From an uncultured Halomicronema sp. (GTDB taxonomy: Bacteria > Cyanobacteriota > Cyanobacteriia > Phormidesmidales > Phormidesmidaceae), in the NCBI GenBank assembly GCA_937899725.1, contig CALCCA010000126.1:1-47986 (forward strand): DNA of 47,986 nucleotides, read 5' to 3'. Every line of letters starts with the position of its first letter. The stretch's first letter is position 1. The notes under the pieces were generated by a model. That model searched no databases and was not told the origin of the DNA. It saw only the letters and a program-made list of their open reading frames with translations. Positions 6,996-15,223 of the stretch are shown here, in pieces. The position numbers were made by a program, and so were the translations under genes.

Positions 6996-8648
6996 TTACC
7001 TTTCGAGCCAGCTGATCGAGTCGGCCAACGAGAGGGTGCGGATGAAGGAAAGTTCGAGCGGTGGACGGCTGATGGTTTGGATATAGCTAGCGCTGAGATA
7101 CGGTCGATACTCATCGTGATGGGCAATGTAGGTTTGCATAAAGGCTAGGCTGCTCGCCTTGAAGTATTGGCGGGCCAAGAGTGGATCTGGACCTTCTAAC
7201 CCCTCGGGCAGCGCCAAGGTGTCGTAGGTAGAAGCGTCCAGCACCCCATAAATATGGGTTCCTCCCTGAATGACCATGAGGTATTTGTCGTTCCCTTCTA
7301 GCCAAGCAAACGGGCGAATCTGTTCTAAAAGTGCCGGTGCTAGGGGATCATCACTCCCGGCGACTAAAAGGGTTGGGACTTGCATTTGCCGCAAACCTTT
7401 GGGGCCAAACAGACCGCTCCCAATCGCATTCATAGTGAAAACGGCTTGGATGCGCTCATCCCGCAGTGACCGAAAAACAGTATTTTCCAACTGCAGAGCA
7501 GTGCACTGAAGCAACAGCGAAAAATTGACTAAGTCGGGGCCATTAGTGTCGAAAGCACAGGCGGTTTGTAGCTGCTCAAAATCAAATTCTGCGCCCGCGA
7601 GGGCAAGCGCTGTATATCCGCCAAAGGAATGGCCAATCATACCAACCTGCTGCAGGTTAAAGCGGACAGATTCGGCGGAATTGACTTGGTTAAATCGTTC
7701 TAGTTCGTCCAGCAGAAAGGAAACATCTTGAGGAATATGAATAAATTCCTCTGGGTCAACCACCTCGCTAGCATTTCCTCGCAACAGGCTTTGTAGCTGT
7801 TGGCTGCTGATACCCGGGTTATTTAGTAGGAGCACCCCAAAGCCATGACTGGCTAGATGCTTCGCCAGATCGACAAAACTCGTGCGATCGGCCCCCAAAC
7901 CGTGGGAAATCACGACCACCGGGACCGGTTGAGAAGGTGGAGCCTGCGGCTGATAGAGTTCTGCCGTCACAGCGCGATCGCGACTCTGATCGTACAAATT
8001 CCAGAGTTCTGATTGCCAGAGGAAGGAACCCGGCTGCTCTAGATCCTTGTATTGAGTGAAATCAACGGCTGCTTCTATCTTTATCTCTAAAGCCGACTGC
8101 TGATCGATTAACGCGATCGCCTGCTCAGTTTGTTCGACCAGTTGAGCGGCGGCTCCGGCAACTCGCAATGCCTGTGGTCCATCCACCCGTACGGTTGGTG
8201 TCGGAAACTGCTGCAGCACGTTTAAGAGGGTTAAGCCCTCAGCATCAGCTGCCGCTAATACCACTGCTGAGCGCAAAGCATAGAAGCCATTTAGCCTGGA
8301 ATCTGTCTGGATGAGATTGCCTAAGTACTGCAGTAAAACCTCTCCCGAAGCCGAGTAAAGAAATCGCGAAAGCGTAGCGGGGCTTACCTCTATCGGAGTG
8401 AGTAGGATTTCTTGCAGCTCTGCGCGCTCTTCTACACTCGTGCTCCGTAGATAAGAATCAAGGTCGTCATCAACCTGACCTTCTCGCGCAAATGCTTCTA
8501 AAGAGTCAATCGGAATTGAAACTTCTAGAGAGCCGTAGGACAAGACAACTTGTTCAGCCGCCAGTGAGGGTAGCGCCGTTAAGCCGACTGATAGGCTGCC
8601 AAACAGAGATCCCAAAGCGCCATGCAGATAGGACCTATACGTAACCAT
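6996..8648 (-). CDS. Secreted alpha/beta hydrolase with N-terminal DUF1400-like domain
   Basis: A 550-residue exported hydrolase typical of cyanobacteria. Residues 1-30 are a signal peptide (hydrophobic stretch ending SLAAEQ). Residues ~32-165 follow the DUF1400 pattern: strand-rich start VVLSYGSLEVSIPIDSL, then helices ending in a VRV strand. The catalytic domain follows, with VVVISHGLGADRTSF near 250, the nucleophile elbow GMIGHSFGGYTAL near 340, VAGSDDPLAP near 430 and GGTHIYG near 465. It is probably a periplasmic lipase/esterase or dienelactone-hydrolase-like enzyme; the substrate is unknown. The gene is monocistronic, with ~270 bp to the next gene on the downstream and upstream sides except for the SDR relic. 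Confidence 0.85.
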   Translation of the reverse strand: MVTYRSYLHGALGSLFGSLSVGLTALPSLAAEQVVLSYGSLEVSIPIDSLEAFAREGQVDDDLDSYLRSTSVEERAELQEILLTPIEVSPATLSRFLYSASGEVLLQYLGNLIQTDSRLNGFYALRSAVVLAAADAEGLTLLNVLQQFPTPTVRVDGPQALRVAGAAAQLVEQTEQAIALIDQQSALEIKIEAAVDFTQYKDLEQPGSFLWQSELWNLYDQSRDRAVTAELYQPQAPPSQPVPVVVISHGLGADRTSFVDLAKHLASHGFGVLLLNNPGISSQQLQSLLRGNASEVVDPEEFIHIPQDVSFLLDELERFNQVNSAESVRFNLQQVGMIGHSFGGYTALALAGAEFDFEQLQTACAFDTNGPDLVNFSLLLQCTALQLENTVFRSLRDERIQAVFTMNAIGSGLFGPKGLRQMQVPTLLVAGSDDPLAPALLEQIRPFAWLEGNDKYLMVIQGGTHIYGVLDASTYDTLALPEGLEGPDPLLARQYFKASSLAFMQTYIAHHDEYRPYLSASYIQTISRPPLELSFIRTLSLADSISWLER

Positions 8649-8919
8649 GAATAAACGCCTCGATAGTCGAAAATTAAAAGATCAAATTTTTGTCACTGCG
8701 CTTGACCGCAGTGCCGGGGAGTTGAGCGTGCCACATCATCGATTGATGGCAGCTGGTTAACCGCTGACGCATCGTGGTCGGATTAGTGATTGGCGTTAGT
8801 AGATGGGGATGGCGATAAAGTGGCCGGATATCGGCTGAGCTGTTGGCCTAATTGCGGACTGGCTCACCAGCGTGTCTATGGGGAACGGGTGATCAAGTGC
8901 GATCGCGAGCGGCCGTTAG

Positions 8920-10431
8920 CTAGTCAATCTTGGGAGCCGGGAGTTCTTGGCCGTTTTGCAACAGCGTGGCGCTTTCTACTGTGCCGTCGGCAGCGATATT
9001 GAAAACGATGCGAAATTCCAAGAGACGCGCAAAGAATTCGGTCTCGGAGGCGGGAAACAGCGGGATTTGTGGCTGCCCAGTGCCTTGAATATGGAGTTGT
9101 TCTGACTCAACGGCGATCGCGACTTGGAAGTCCGGGGTCACTTGGTAAGTTCCGACATAGCGCTCCAATACTTCCGGGGCCAGGGTCACAGCCTCTTCGT
9201 TCGTGGGCAGTTGGTAAGGCTGGCCTTTGAGGATGGCGAGTAAGTCTTCGGCCATGAAGGAAGGATTGGCATGTTCGACATTGCTGAGTACGGCAACAGT
9301 AGTCTTCTCCTCGAGCAGGCTACCTAGATAGGTGACAAAGCCGTTAATGCCGCCCCCATGAAAGATAAAGCCGTTCTTGCCCACTATTAGACCGTAACCA
9401 TAGGACAATTCAGGCGCGTCTTCACCCATCGATATCTGTGGGGTCTTCATCGCGGCAATGGCGGCATCGCTGAGGATGTCGGCTGGACGATTATCGGCGT
9501 TGATCAAAAACTGCTGCCAGCGGATGAGGTCATCCAGGGTCGAATAGAGTCCGCCAGCGCCAGCGGGTACGGCCATGTTGACGTATTCTGCCTGCTGGTA
9601 GCCCTCGCCGGTGAACTGATAGCCGCTGGCCAGACTGTCAATGACGGCCAAGGGGTGCTCATAACCGGTATCTTCAAGTCCCAATGGCGCCAATAGCTGC
9701 GTCTGCAGATAGTCGGCATAGGATTGCCCTGAGACCTGCTCGATAATTTGGGTCAATAGCGTGTACCCCGAGTTGCTGTAGCGAAATTGTTCGCCCGGCT
9801 CAAACTCTAGCGGCAAATCTTGGAAGCGGGCCATCAGGTCTTCTAGGGTGGTCGGTTGCTTCATCCATTCCAAATAGTCGGGAAAGCTGGTCAGGTTGGG
9901 GATGCCAGCGGTATGGGTGAGCAGGTGATGGATGGTGATTCTCTCCCCGTTGGGATAGTCGGGCCGATAGGTGGCAACGGGAGCCTGCACGTCGAGTAAC
10001 CCCCGATCTTGCAGTTGCAGGATGGCCGCAGCGGTGAACTGTTTCGTAATCGAGCCAATCCGAAACTTCGTTGAGCGCGCATTGGGCACCTGATGTTCTA
10101 GGCTCGCCATGCCGTAGCTGTTGACAAAAATGGTTTCGTCGGACTGGGACACGATCGCAGTTCCCATGAAGCGTCCGGTTTCGTAATGGGCTTGCAGGTA
10201 GGCGTCAAATTCAGCAGTCAGGGCAGAAGTTTGAGTCGGTTCTGAGAGTGTGGAGGGAGACATATTGCTAAGTAAAGAGGGTGTCGTTGGTGTGGATGCG
10301 GGCTCGGGGGCCTCAGATTGAAATTGGTTGCTGTTGGCGTGGACGGGGGTGATCAAAGATGTATTGCTGACGAGAATGAGTAGCGCGATCGCGAACTTTG
10401 ATGAACTCGTTAGGTATCGATAAAACATCAT
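8920..10431 (-). CDS. Serine hydrolase, class C beta-lactamase/penicillin-binding family
   Basis: A 503-residue exported enzyme. Residues 1-32 are a signal peptide (FAIALLILVSNTSLITPVHA). The catalytic domain shows the SxxK motif as SITKQFTAAA near 128 and YSNSGY (YxN) near 225, followed by a typical HGGGINGF region near 355 in place of the KTG box. A C-terminal ~100-residue lipocalin-like beta domain (LERYVGTYQV ... FEFRI-type strands) is common in this family. Members are D-amino acid peptidases, esterases or lactamases; sequence alone does not choose. A small membrane protein gene starts 441 bp upstream and ends 12 bp before this gene, so they are likely co-transcribed. Confidence 0.88.
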   Translation of the reverse strand: MMFYRYLTSSSKFAIALLILVSNTSLITPVHANSNQFQSEAPEPASTPTTPSLLSNMSPSTLSEPTQTSALTAEFDAYLQAHYETGRFMGTAIVSQSDETIFVNSYGMASLEHQVPNARSTKFRIGSITKQFTAAAILQLQDRGLLDVQAPVATYRPDYPNGERITIHHLLTHTAGIPNLTSFPDYLEWMKQPTTLEDLMARFQDLPLEFEPGEQFRYSNSGYTLLTQIIEQVSGQSYADYLQTQLLAPLGLEDTGYEHPLAVIDSLASGYQFTGEGYQQAEYVNMAVPAGAGGLYSTLDDLIRWQQFLINADNRPADILSDAAIAAMKTPQISMGEDAPELSYGYGLIVGKNGFIFHGGGINGFVTYLGSLLEEKTTVAVLSNVEHANPSFMAEDLLAILKGQPYQLPTNEEAVTLAPEVLERYVGTYQVTPDFQVAIAVESEQLHIQGTGQPQIPLFPASETEFFARLLEFRIVFNIAADGTVESATLLQNGQELPAPKID

Positions 10432-10443
10432 CAGGAAAACAAT

Positions 10444-10872
10444 TTATGGATGAGGCTGAGCAAGTAGGGCTTTCACGACAGCCTGAGCAAAGGCATAGAG
10501 CGTGCTTAAAAACCAAACCACAAACGCATAGAAAAACCAGAGCATCGCATACGTGTTGGTCATAATGCCGCGATGGTATTGCTGCAAATAATCGAGAATT
10601 TGCTCTGCGGTTTCAACCTCTGTAGGTACATCGGGATAACCAAAACTATTGAGACCCGTTGTCAGAGATTGAATGGTAACGGCGGCGATGCCAAGACAGA
10701 TCGCTAACAAAACCAGACTGACCTTAAAACGCTGTAAGCTGCCTTTGAGGGAAGGAGACCCTCGACCCTGCCAACGTCGTTGAGCAACTAAAATACCAAT
10801 AAGCGTTACAAAAAAAACTGACAAGAGCAAGAAGGGAAATAGAACACCGATTAGAGAGGCAAATGGGGTCAT
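10444..10872 (-). CDS. Small membrane protein, function unknown
   Basis: A 142-residue protein with three predicted membrane helices (residues ~8-30, ~50-70 and ~105-130). The loop between helices 2 and 3 carries a short acidic helix (EVETAEQILDYLQQY). I do not recognise a family. It ends 12 bp before the serine hydrolase gene on the same strand, so it is likely the first gene of a two-gene operon; a role in membrane anchoring or regulation of the hydrolase is only a guess. A perfect 16-bp palindrome lies ~170 bp upstream at 11043. Confidence 0.65.
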   Translation of the reverse strand: MTPFASLIGVLFPFLLLSVFFVTLIGILVAQRRWQGRGSPSLKGSLQRFKVSLVLLAICLGIAAVTIQSLTTGLNSFGYPDVPTEVETAEQILDYLQQYHRGIMTNTYAMLWFFYAFVVWFLSTLYAFAQAVVKALLAQPHP

Positions 10873-11042
10873 CGCTTTAAACTTCCAGCGTAAAAAGTCG
10901 AGCGGGTCAGGGTTATTTTCTAATGTCTGAATTGGCGATCGCCAATACTTTTGTGACCGCGAGAATCGTCATTGCAATTGACTCACCACAGCATGTCATG
11001 CAGTCACCTTGAGGCAATACCCCTGACTCGGCATCGATAGCC

Positions 11043-11058
11043 TCACCCAATTGGGTGA
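11043..11058. promoter_or_regulatory. Palindrome TCACCCAATTGGGTGA (site A)
   Basis: A perfect 16-bp palindrome in the gap between the kinase paralogue end (11078) and the start of the small membrane protein gene (10872). Variants recur at 17100, 19117-19177, 25454 and 29033. This copy lacks the GCAGGAT that follows three of the others. It is a candidate operator of an unknown regulator. Confidence 0.5.
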
Positions 11059-11077
11059 ACCAAAATGACGGCTGCCA

Positions 11078-11632
11078 TCAGGTCAGCCCTGTTACTCGCA
11101 AAATGTCGGCACAGGTAGCTTCAGGCGGGTTTTGGTGGGTATAAACTGTGTGTTTAGCCAATTGAGCGTTGGCCGGATGCTGCAAAAAGTGCTCATTGAC
11201 GAGTGTGATGTCGCTGGGGCGATCGCGATTGCGCTGGTGCAGAATTTGCCGCGATTCCTCAATATCCGGTGACGGCAGGAGCAGCACCACGTTCGAATAA
11301 GGAGCTAAGGCTTGCTGCACTCGCTTAAACAAGGCTTCATCCTCATAGACGGAATGACCCGCGCCAAAATCAATCACACAGTCACGGTGTTCTGCCAATA
11401 GGCGCTCTACGGCATAGGCTTCAAACGGTTTCCAGTATTGGAGTACCGCCCTCATGCCATCAGCGTCTCGTTTTTGTTGAGCTAGGGCTTTGTCATACCC
11501 GATTTCTTCGTAGTAGGCCCACCGGAGGTCATCCATCGAGCATTGTGGCAGTGCTAATCGTTGCGCCAAGAGCTGGCCCTGCGTCGATTTGCCTGACCCA
11601 ATGGGGCCAATGAGAACGATGTCAGACGGCAT
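11078..11632 (-). CDS. Small P-loop NTPase, shikimate/gluconate kinase-like (copy 2)
   Basis: A 184-residue paralogue of the 1514-2068 gene, with Walker A GPIGSGKST at 9-17 and the same motif string (PQCSMDDLRW, KPFEAYAVERLLAE, VIDFGAGHSVYEDE). ATG 11632 is chosen because CAAAGGAGC sits 6 nt upstream, as in copy 1; an in-frame ATG at 11656 would add eight residues. Both copies are intact, with differences spread along the length, so both are probably functional. This copy follows the intact SDR gene by ~150 bp on the same strand. Substrate unknown. Confidence 0.78.
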   Translation of the reverse strand: MPSDIVLIGPIGSGKSTQGQLLAQRLALPQCSMDDLRWAYYEEIGYDKALAQQKRDADGMRAVLQYWKPFEAYAVERLLAEHRDCVIDFGAGHSVYEDEALFKRVQQALAPYSNVVLLLPSPDIEESRQILHQRNRDRPSDITLVNEHFLQHPANAQLAKHTVYTHQNPPEATCADILRVTGLT

Positions 11633-11784
11633 CCTGGCTCCTTTGTCATCAATCAAGTAGGGGCGATCACGACTTCTCTAACGCCTGCCGCGTCTACAGG
11701 TGGGGTTGAAGTTGAATTGACAAATCACTGTTTTGGGCTGTGGAAAATTGCAGTGAAGGGAATAGCACGCTGCATGTATGAGGA

Positions 11785-12585
11785 CTACTTTGAGGGAGCA
11801 GCGACACTGCCAGCTAATATCCCGCCATCGACATTTAGCTCGATGCCCGTCACATATTTCGATTCATCGCTGGCTAAATACAACGCGGCATAGGCCACAT
11901 CTTCTGGAGTTCCCATTACTTTTAGCGGTATATCAGCGGCGATTCCTTTGATGGCCGCCTCTCTTGGTTCTCCCTCTCCCAGCATGGCATCCCACAGGGG
12001 TGTGAGAATTGCACCGGGATGAATCGAGTTACACCGAATGGGATAGCCTTGTTCAGCGCAATACAGGGCGACTGATTTGGTGTGATTACGAACTGCCGCT
12101 TTACTCGATGCATAGGCCACGGCAGCCGGAATTCCCACCAATCCTGATCGGGAGGAGATATTGACGATACTGGCCCGATTCGAGGTTTTCATAAGCCTGA
12201 TGGCATACTTACACCCCAACGCCACCCCATCTAGATTGGTGGCATGAACTTGGTGCCAGCTAGCCATATCGAGATTCTCTGGGTCATGGGGGCCACTAGT
12301 TTCTAAAAACCCGGTGATGCCAGCATTATTGATGACAATATCTAAACGGCCATATTTTTCCACAATATAGTCAGCGATCGCTTGCCATTCGGCTTCTACT
12401 GAAACATCAAGATGCCGGTATTCAGAACGTCCTAAAACGTCTTGCTCAGAGTCTTTACCTAAATCATCATTAATGTCACTCAAGATCACCGTTGCGCCTT
12501 CCTGGGCAAGCAACTTCGCCACCGATAGCCCGATGCCTCTGGCCGCACCCGTGACTAACGCGATTTTTCCTTCAACTCTTGGCAT
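11785..12585 (-). CDS. Short-chain dehydrogenase/reductase (classical SDR)
   Basis: A 266-residue classical SDR. It has the cofactor motif TGAARGIG at residues 12-19, NNAG at ~88, the catalytic Ser in NISSRSG, and YASSK (YxxxK) near 159. An acidic residue follows beta-2 (LSDIND), which favours NAD+ over NADP+. The C-terminal [12 protein letters not shown] is the usual SDR signature. The family converts alcohols and ketones; the closest relatives are 3-oxoacyl-ACP or cyclopentanol-type dehydrogenases, but the substrate is open. The gene may be co-transcribed with the downstream kinase copy 2. A degraded duplicate is at 6540-6833. Confidence 0.9.
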   Translation of the reverse strand: MPRVEGKIALVTGAARGIGLSVAKLLAQEGATVILSDINDDLGKDSEQDVLGRSEYRHLDVSVEAEWQAIADYIVEKYGRLDIVINNAGITGFLETSGPHDPENLDMASWHQVHATNLDGVALGCKYAIRLMKTSNRASIVNISSRSGLVGIPAAVAYASSKAAVRNHTKSVALYCAEQGYPIRCNSIHPGAILTPLWDAMLGEGEPREAAIKGIAADIPLKVMGTPEDVAYAALYLASDESKYVTGIELNVDGGILAGSVAAPSK

Positions 12586-12858
12586 AAACTCTCCGTAATC
12601 CAGTAGTGCCCCGATTATCTTGTGTCAGATGAAACACTCTATTTAATCGGGTTCAATATATCCGTTTTCAATCAAAAAGTGGCATGTTGGAATAGAGGCA
12701 AGCAAGGCAATCAAAGAACCCAAGCTGAATACCTTCAACCACTCAAAGTCAGAAGCTTTCCAGAGTGCGATCGCGATCAAAAGGGGGAGTAGAGAGAAAC
12801 CGCGAGCCCATACATCCTCACACTCTCACGACCAGGGAGTTCATTGCTGAGCAGATCC

Positions 12859-12987
12859 CTAGAGGCTGTCATCATTGAGCGGCTGAGTCCTGATGTTGAC
12901 AGCGGTTCAGCCGCTAGCTAGTTTTATGGAGCGGGCGCGGTAATGCCTATACCGCAAGGCTTTCGAGCTTAATTAATGACGCGCCCC
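12859..12987 (+). repeat. ~128-bp dispersed repeat, copy 1
   Basis: From CTAGAGGCTGTCATC to GACGCGCCCC this matches the reverse complement of 24941-25068 at roughly 85% by eye. The first ~63 bp form an imperfect hairpin closed by CTAGAGGCTG/CAGCCGCTAG. It lies in the 421-bp gap 12586-13006, which otherwise shows no gene. It could be a MITE-like element or a duplicated non-coding segment. Confidence 0.75.
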
Positions 12988-13006
12988 AGGTTGCTGACGT
13001 AGTTCA

Positions 13007-13402
13007 TTAAATATAACGATTCACACCGAACTCCCGATCGTCGCATTTGGCTGCATCCAGCAATCGTTCACGCCGCAAAGTAGGCCGATAATCGCGAATT
13101 TCGGTCATTGGTATCCATCCGCCTTCACAATCAAAGTCAAAAAGACAGGCGACTTCTTGCAGATCAGACCAACGCAAAATGGTACGAAGGATTAATGCGC
13201 AGTAAAGCCAGTTTGCCAGGTGCCGAAGCAAAAAATAGTAAACCGGCCAAAGCAACGCTACACCCACTAAGAATGAAACAATAAAGAGAAATCCTCCCGA
13301 GATTGGGACATCTAAGGTGATTAGAACTATCACTACACCGACCGCTGCTATAACGAGCAAGAATTTTGCCAAGAGGTTGAAGATATGTGTGTAAATAATC
13401 AT
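13007..13402 (-). CDS. Small two-helix membrane protein
   Basis: A 131-residue product if started at ATG 13402. Two strong hydrophobic segments lie at ~8-28 and ~35-60 (FLLVIAAVGVVIVLITL and FLFIVSFLVGVALLW), then an amphipathic ~70-residue cytoplasmic tail containing RSDLQEVACLFDFDCEGGW. The frame extends to 13468, but the extra residues (PYFLPPHRSSFQLHN) are the shifted frame of the neighbouring IS630 relic, so the internal ATG is preferred despite a weak ribosome binding site. No family recognised. It may be truncated or newly joined to the relic. Confidence 0.5.
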   Translation of the reverse strand: MIIYTHIFNLLAKFLLVIAAVGVVIVLITLDVPISGGFLFIVSFLVGVALLWPVYYFLLRHLANWLYCALILRTILRWSDLQEVACLFDFDCEGGWIPMTEIRDYRPTLRRERLLDAAKCDDREFGVNRYI

Positions 13403-13419
13403 GCAATTGTGGAGTTGAA

Positions 13420-13671
13420 ACGATGAACGATGAGGGGGTAAAAAATAGGGATAATACTTCCTGGCCATACTATTTTTTTAGCCCGATAGGCGGAAGCACC
13501 ATCGAGTGGCATCACGGCCCCCGTATGGCCCAACTGTTGCGATAGCTCATCAAGAAACTGTGGGAAATTGTCACTGTTGAGGTGGTCGTGCGTTTGTGTC
13601 CATGGCCAACCGGTTGAGGGTTCGACGACCCCATAGAGCCAAAAGGCTTCGCGGGGCCAAACAAATTTCAA
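13420..13671 (-). pseudogene. IS630-family transposase fragment
   Basis: The translation KFVWPREAFWLYGVVEPSTG, then FPQFLDELSQQLGHTGAVM, an LDGASAYRAKKIVWPGSIIP stretch, and after a frameshift FLPPHRSSFQLHN, follows the IS630 DDE transposase core (LDxAxAHxA ... PPxSPxLNPIE). The start, the first catalytic Asp region and the C-terminus are missing. It is a dead relic of about 85 codons; terminal inverted repeats could not be located. Confidence 0.8.
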
Positions 13672-13727
13672 CTTTCGGTTTGACGCCCTATGGATTAACT
13701 ATCGTTGGGGTTGGCACTGCCAACCTC

Positions 13728-14201
13728 TTATAGAACTGAGCGCTTAGCTGACGATTCCTGTCTTAAAACCAGACCGACCGCCGCAAAACCCTCATTTCCT
13801 TCGAGCTGACCTTCAATGCGCTTGATCACCTGGAAGCCTTCAGAAAGATAAAGCTCTAGAGCGGGTATGTTGCCTTCCAGCAGTTCAATTTCAATGGTGG
13901 GGGCGGAGTCGGCAACAGCCTGTCGGACTAATGCCCGCCCCACCCCTTTTCTATAAAACTTGGGGTCCACATAAAGCCAAGCCAATTCTTCATCGCTGTA
14001 GGCAATAAATCCCTGCACAACGTGATCGACTTCTGCGACAAAAAGCTTGTCATCAAAAAGACCTTCGTTTTCGGCAGTTTGTTCAAGGGTCAGAAAGGCA
14101 TCGGTACCGACAGATAAACCCAGCTCGTCAAGCCGTGAGGCATCGTGTATTTCGCATAGTCGCGACCAGTCAACAGGGTCGTAAGGCCGTATTTTGATCA
14201 T
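13728..14201 (-). CDS. GNAT family N-acetyltransferase
   Basis: A 157-residue acetyltransferase. It has an N-terminal IRPYDPVDWSRLCEIHDAS typical of RimI-like GNATs, a beta-4 strand LAWLYVDPKFYRKGVGRAL carrying the acetyl-CoA pyrophosphate loop (RxxGxG/A) near 85-95, and a NIPALELYLSEGFQ segment near 110-122 (the A-L-x-Y-x-x-x-GF box). Substrate unknown. Its ATG overlaps the stop of the upstream alpha/beta hydrolase by ATGA, so the two are translationally coupled. It is the last gene of the five-gene leftward operon starting at 16949. Confidence 0.88.
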   Translation of the reverse strand: MIKIRPYDPVDWSRLCEIHDASRLDELGLSVGTDAFLTLEQTAENEGLFDDKLFVAEVDHVVQGFIAYSDEELAWLYVDPKFYRKGVGRALVRQAVADSAPTIEIELLEGNIPALELYLSEGFQVIKRIEGQLEGNEGFAAVGLVLRQESSAKRSVL

Positions 14202-15040
14202 ATTTTGTCTCCATTGATGAGTCCTATCGCCGAGCCTTGGTAAGCTGGTGGCTTTTCGTTCAAAAAACTCAGTGTTTCGCGATTGAAGCTAGCTGGATTG
14301 ACGAGATTAGAAGGATCCATCGCCTCCTTTAAAACCACAAACTTAGCGTCCTTGATAGCGTGGGCTATCTTGCGATTAATCTCGATAAAAAATTGACCAA
14401 ACTGATCGCCTACCATCACTAAAGTCGGAATCTTGAGAGTCCTCAACTGCTCCACAATATCAATCCGATTAATCGCTTGACGCGCTAGGATTAGCTGCTC
14501 AAAATCGGCTTCTAAAGCCATCTGAGAAAAGTAGTCTTTAGCCGGTTGAGCAAACGCAGCCTGATAAGTGGATGCCATCCCCTTGGCCATCGTCGCTGGC
14601 CCGAGGAGCTTAAATAGCCAAAAGCCAACTATCTGAGATCGTCCCAAGGCTCTCTCTAAGGGCGTTTTTAGCTCGGCAAAGGTATCTGAGACAACCAGCT
14701 GACTGACCATCTCAGGATGATGAACCGCAAACGATTGAGCGATGACGCCGCCCATACTCACGCCAATCAAAATGCCGGTGTCTCGCTGGTGCGCTCTGAG
14801 TAAGTCGATAATCTGATTCTCCCAGTCCCGTAGTGCCAGGTGCTTCACTTTTGAGGATTGTCCATGGCCGAGTAAGTCTGGTGCTATTACATAAAAGCCG
14901 TTGCAGGCAAACTCGGCCATCTGGTGCTGCCACATCGTGCGGTCTGCACCCATGCCATGTAGCAGCACCATGGCTTCATTGGCCGCGTCGCCAAGGGTTG
15001 AGTAGACCGTTTTCGTGCCATCCGTGTTTTTAATCTGCAT
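14198..15040 (-). CDS. Alpha/beta hydrolase
   Basis: A 280-residue soluble hydrolase. Motifs: VLLHGMGADRTMW at ~25-37, APDLLGHGQSS at ~55, the nucleophile elbow IGVSMGG near 93-99, and VMVGDQFGQF near 210. The final His region is unusual: instead of GH there is DAKFVVLKEAMDPSNLVNP, so the catalytic His is not obvious and activity is uncertain. It begins 3 bp after the stop of the hidden 59-aa ORF and overlaps the GNAT gene by 4 bp, inside the glycosyltransferase operon. It could be an esterase or a decayed family member. Confidence 0.83.
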   Translation of the reverse strand: MQIKNTDGTKTVYSTLGDAANEAMVLLHGMGADRTMWQHQMAEFACNGFYVIAPDLLGHGQSSKVKHLALRDWENQIIDLLRAHQRDTGILIGVSMGGVIAQSFAVHHPEMVSQLVVSDTFAELKTPLERALGRSQIVGFWLFKLLGPATMAKGMASTYQAAFAQPAKDYFSQMALEADFEQLILARQAINRIDIVEQLRTLKIPTLVMVGDQFGQFFIEINRKIAHAIKDAKFVVLKEAMDPSNLVNPASFNRETLSFLNEKPPAYQGSAIGLINGDKI

Positions 15041-15043
15041 CGT

Positions 15044-15223
15044 TCAACTCAAGCCCTCAGCTGACTGCTTGCTCGCTGAATCTAGCTCTGGCGACAATGG
15101 GCGTTGGCGAATCCAGCAGTCCAGGGTATGAGCAAATAATTGTGGTTTTTCGTTAGACCAGCCGTGACCCACATTAGAAAGGATAGTTTTTGCGGCGGGC
15201 GGACCGGCTTCGTAAATTTTCAT
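15044..15223 (-). CDS. Small 59-residue ORF coupled to the glycosyltransferase
   Basis: The ATG at 15223 overlaps the glycosyltransferase stop (ATGA), and the stop lies 3 bp before the next hydrolase gene, so it fills the gap exactly as an operon gene would. The product MKIYEAGPPAAKTIL continues with SNVGHGWSNEKPQLFAHTLD and ends in a polar tail. GHGWSxxxPxLF resembles the last His-bearing segment of alpha/beta hydrolases, so it may be the detached C-terminal piece of a hydrolase (note that the downstream hydrolase lacks an obvious final GH motif) or a relic. No family is certain. Confidence 0.6.
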   Translation of the reverse strand: MKIYEAGPPAAKTILSNVGHGWSNEKPQLFAHTLDCWIRQRPLSPELDSASKQSAEGLS

